Positions 4,983-5,288 of a stretch of 5,288 nt of DNA are shown piece after piece (the stretch's first letter is position 1; every line of letters starts with the position of its first letter). The position numbers were made by a program, and so were the translations under genes. Under the pieces are notes generated by a model that saw only the letters and a program-made list of their open reading frames with translations, had not been told where the DNA came from and ran no database searches. The stretch comes from Syntrophaceae bacterium (GTDB lineage: Bacteria > Desulfobacterota > SM23-61), in NCBI GenBank assembly GCA_003154025.1, contig PMCE01000253.1:2382-7669 (forward strand), written 5' to 3'.

Positions 4983-5288
4983 GTGTACGCAATCATTCGT
5001 ACGGGCGGAAAACAGTTTAAAATCTCTCCCGGGGATACCATCAAGGTGGAAAAGCTTCCCGGCGAAAAGGGGGATTCCGTGGAGATGACGGACGTCCTTT
5101 TCTTCGCCGAGGGAGAAAACGTTCTTGCCGGACAACCTGTGCTTTCGAACGTCAAAGTGGTGGGAGAGATCCTGGGCCAACACCGGGCCAAGAAGGTGAT
5201 CATCTTCAAGAAGAAGCGGCGGAAAGGATACGATAAAAAAACGGGCCACCGCCAATCCTTCACCAGTGTGAAGATTAAGGAAATCAAC
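4983..5288 (+). CDS. rplU: 50S ribosomal protein L21 (bL21), 3' end cut by the window
   Basis: A GTG start opens 102 codons that reach the last base without a stop. The product begins MYAIIRTGGKQFKISPGDTI, the L21 signature, and retains the basic segment KKKRRKGYDKKTGHRQSFT followed by VKIKEIN near the end, which corresponds to the conserved GHRQ-x-FT-x-VKI tail. E. coli L21 has 103 residues, so only a residue or so and the stop should be missing. L21 is a 50S subunit protein that binds 23S rRNA. In most bacteria rplU leads rpmA (L27) and often obg, expected just past the edge. It lies 97 bp after rng, behind a hairpin and T-run, so it may be read through from rng or be partly insulated. Reverse-strand open frames over this region are shadows. 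Confidence 0.95.
   Translation, partial: MYAIIRTGGKQFKISPGDTIKVEKLPGEKGDSVEMTDVLFFAEGENVLAGQPVLSNVKVVGEILGQHRAKKVIIFKKKRRKGYDKKTGHRQSFTSVKIKEIN

Overview
The window looks like a bacterial chromosome segment of moderately high GC. Gene order and protein style suggest a Desulfobacterota/deltaproteobacterium-like Gram-negative, possibly from an environmental genome. That assignment is inference from gene order and general sequence character, because no rRNA or other strong taxonomic marker is present. The core is a block seen in many bacteria: a radical SAM protein fused to its DUF2344 partner domain, then an RNase E/G family ribonuclease, then ribosomal protein L21 (normally followed by L27 and Obg, outside this window).

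Layout. Positions 1-422 (minus strand) hold the 5' part of a lysine-rich protein of unknown function that runs off the left edge. Positions 423-797 are a divergent intergenic region with two degenerate arrays of 7-bp repeats, one of them in two opposed blocks, and a plausible promoter for the rightward genes. Positions 798-3335 encode the 845-aa radical SAM/DUF2344 fusion. Positions 3317-4885 encode a 522-aa RNase G-type endoribonuclease whose start overlaps the preceding gene by 19 bases. Positions 4886-4982 form a short leader with a long bulged hairpin followed by a T-run. Positions 4983-5288 encode L21 from a GTG start, cut by the right edge within about one residue of its expected end.

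The rightward genes probably form one transcription unit. The overlap suggests translational coupling of rng to the radical SAM gene. Two sites could uncouple the genes. One is a near-consensus sigma70-type promoter (TTGATA, 17 bp, TATAAT) in a very AT-rich patch inside the DUF2344 coding region, about 290 bp before rng. The other is the hairpin/T-run between rng and rplU, which could terminate, attenuate or be processed. RNase E/G matures rRNA and mRNA and L21 is a 50S subunit protein, so the context links the uncharacterised radical SAM enzyme to RNA or ribosome metabolism, but its substrate cannot be read from the sequence.

I see no CRISPR array, insertion sequence, tRNA or rRNA. The most original signals are the internal promoter with its 16-bp palindrome, the 7-bp repeat arrays, the terminator-like hairpin before rplU, and the unknown-function radical SAM fusion with an extra cysteine cluster.
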